A program made the translations under genes and the position numbers. From positions 1 to 20,017 of the IMG/VR virus record IMGVR_UViG_3300031111_000041: DNA of 20,017 nt. One strand, written 5' to 3'. This document shows, piece after piece, positions 19,945-20,017 of this stretch (position 1 is the first letter of the stretch; every line of letters starts with the position of its first letter). This stretch comes from a virus. Below the pieces are notes generated by a model. That model was given only the letters and a program-made list of their open reading frames with translations. It was not told the origin of the DNA and searched no databases.

Positions 19945-20017
19945 CCAGGGAGATAAGGCTCGGATCAGGGTGTGGATTCGAGGGTGCGAGCCTAAGACGG
20001 GTTTAAGATATCAAGGG
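19945..20017. other. Right edge, no gene seen
   Basis: This stretch holds no reading frame I can support. The minus strand begins with TTGATATCTTAAAC, which has some resemblance to a -35 or -10 element, but the partner hexamer at proper spacing is missing. It probably belongs to the 3' flank of an upstream gene or to the leader of the late operon. Confidence 0.4.

Noticed and set aside
1-20017. tRNA genes, CRISPR arrays, insertion sequences and attachment sites
   Set aside because: I looked for cloverleaf-like stretches, regularly spaced repeats, transposase motifs and long direct repeats and found none I could support by eye.
19980-20017. A sigma-70 promoter starting with TTGATA near the right edge
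   Set aside because: The -35-like hexamer has no acceptable -10 element at 16-18 bases and the alternative pairings are no better than chance.

Overview
The window is a continuous block of late (structural) genes from a tailed phage or prophage. Every gene I can support lies on the minus strand, so transcription runs from the right edge (about 19.9 kb) to the left edge, where the last gene is cut. The DNA is visibly GC-rich. Genes are packed end to end, often with ATGA-type overlaps, and most have good Shine-Dalgarno sequences. The long plus-strand reading frames are shadows of these genes. The host is not identifiable from the window. The Com-like zinc-finger protein, the MuF domain and a small terminase resembling the Mu gp27 type point to a phage of a Gram-negative, probably proteobacterial or Desulfobacterota-like, high-GC bacterium. 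That host guess is weak.

Layout in the direction of transcription: (1) 19.9-17.2 kb, a terminator, an unrecognised 196-residue protein, a multi-pass membrane protein, a lytic transglycosylase and two small coiled-coil proteins, which form a probable lysis module. (2) 17.2-15.2 kb, small and large terminase subunits. (3) 15.2-11.9 kb, a 909-residue portal-MuF fusion whose C-terminus looks like a nuclease-toxin domain of the phage barnase/EndoU/colicin/RelE-like group, then an acidic 109-residue protein and a Com-like protein. (4) 11.9-11.8 kb, a short regulatory gap with an AT-rich island, phased repeats and a strong intrinsic terminator touching the next ribosome binding site. (5) 11.8-9.0 kb, a prohead protease-scaffold with a nested scaffold start, a lambda gpD-like decoration protein and a major capsid protein resembling lambda gpE. 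(6) 8.9-7.4 kb, connector and tail-completion proteins. (7) 7.5-0 kb, tail tube, tail assembly chaperones joined by a -1 frameshift, a 1410-residue tape measure protein, a distal tail protein and the start of a fibre-like protein with an FN3 domain.

Together these genes build and fill a siphovirus-like particle: Mu-like packaging and portal functions, a lambda-like shell and a long non-contractile tail with no sheath or baseplate-wedge genes. This resembles the B3/D3112 type of transposable siphophage, but no transposase, integrase or repressor is in the window, so lifestyle is inferred. The items most worth a second look are the portal-MuF-toxin-like fusion with its possible immunity partner, the frameshift cassette with its stem-loop, the nested scaffold start, and the two terminators placed directly in front of start codons.
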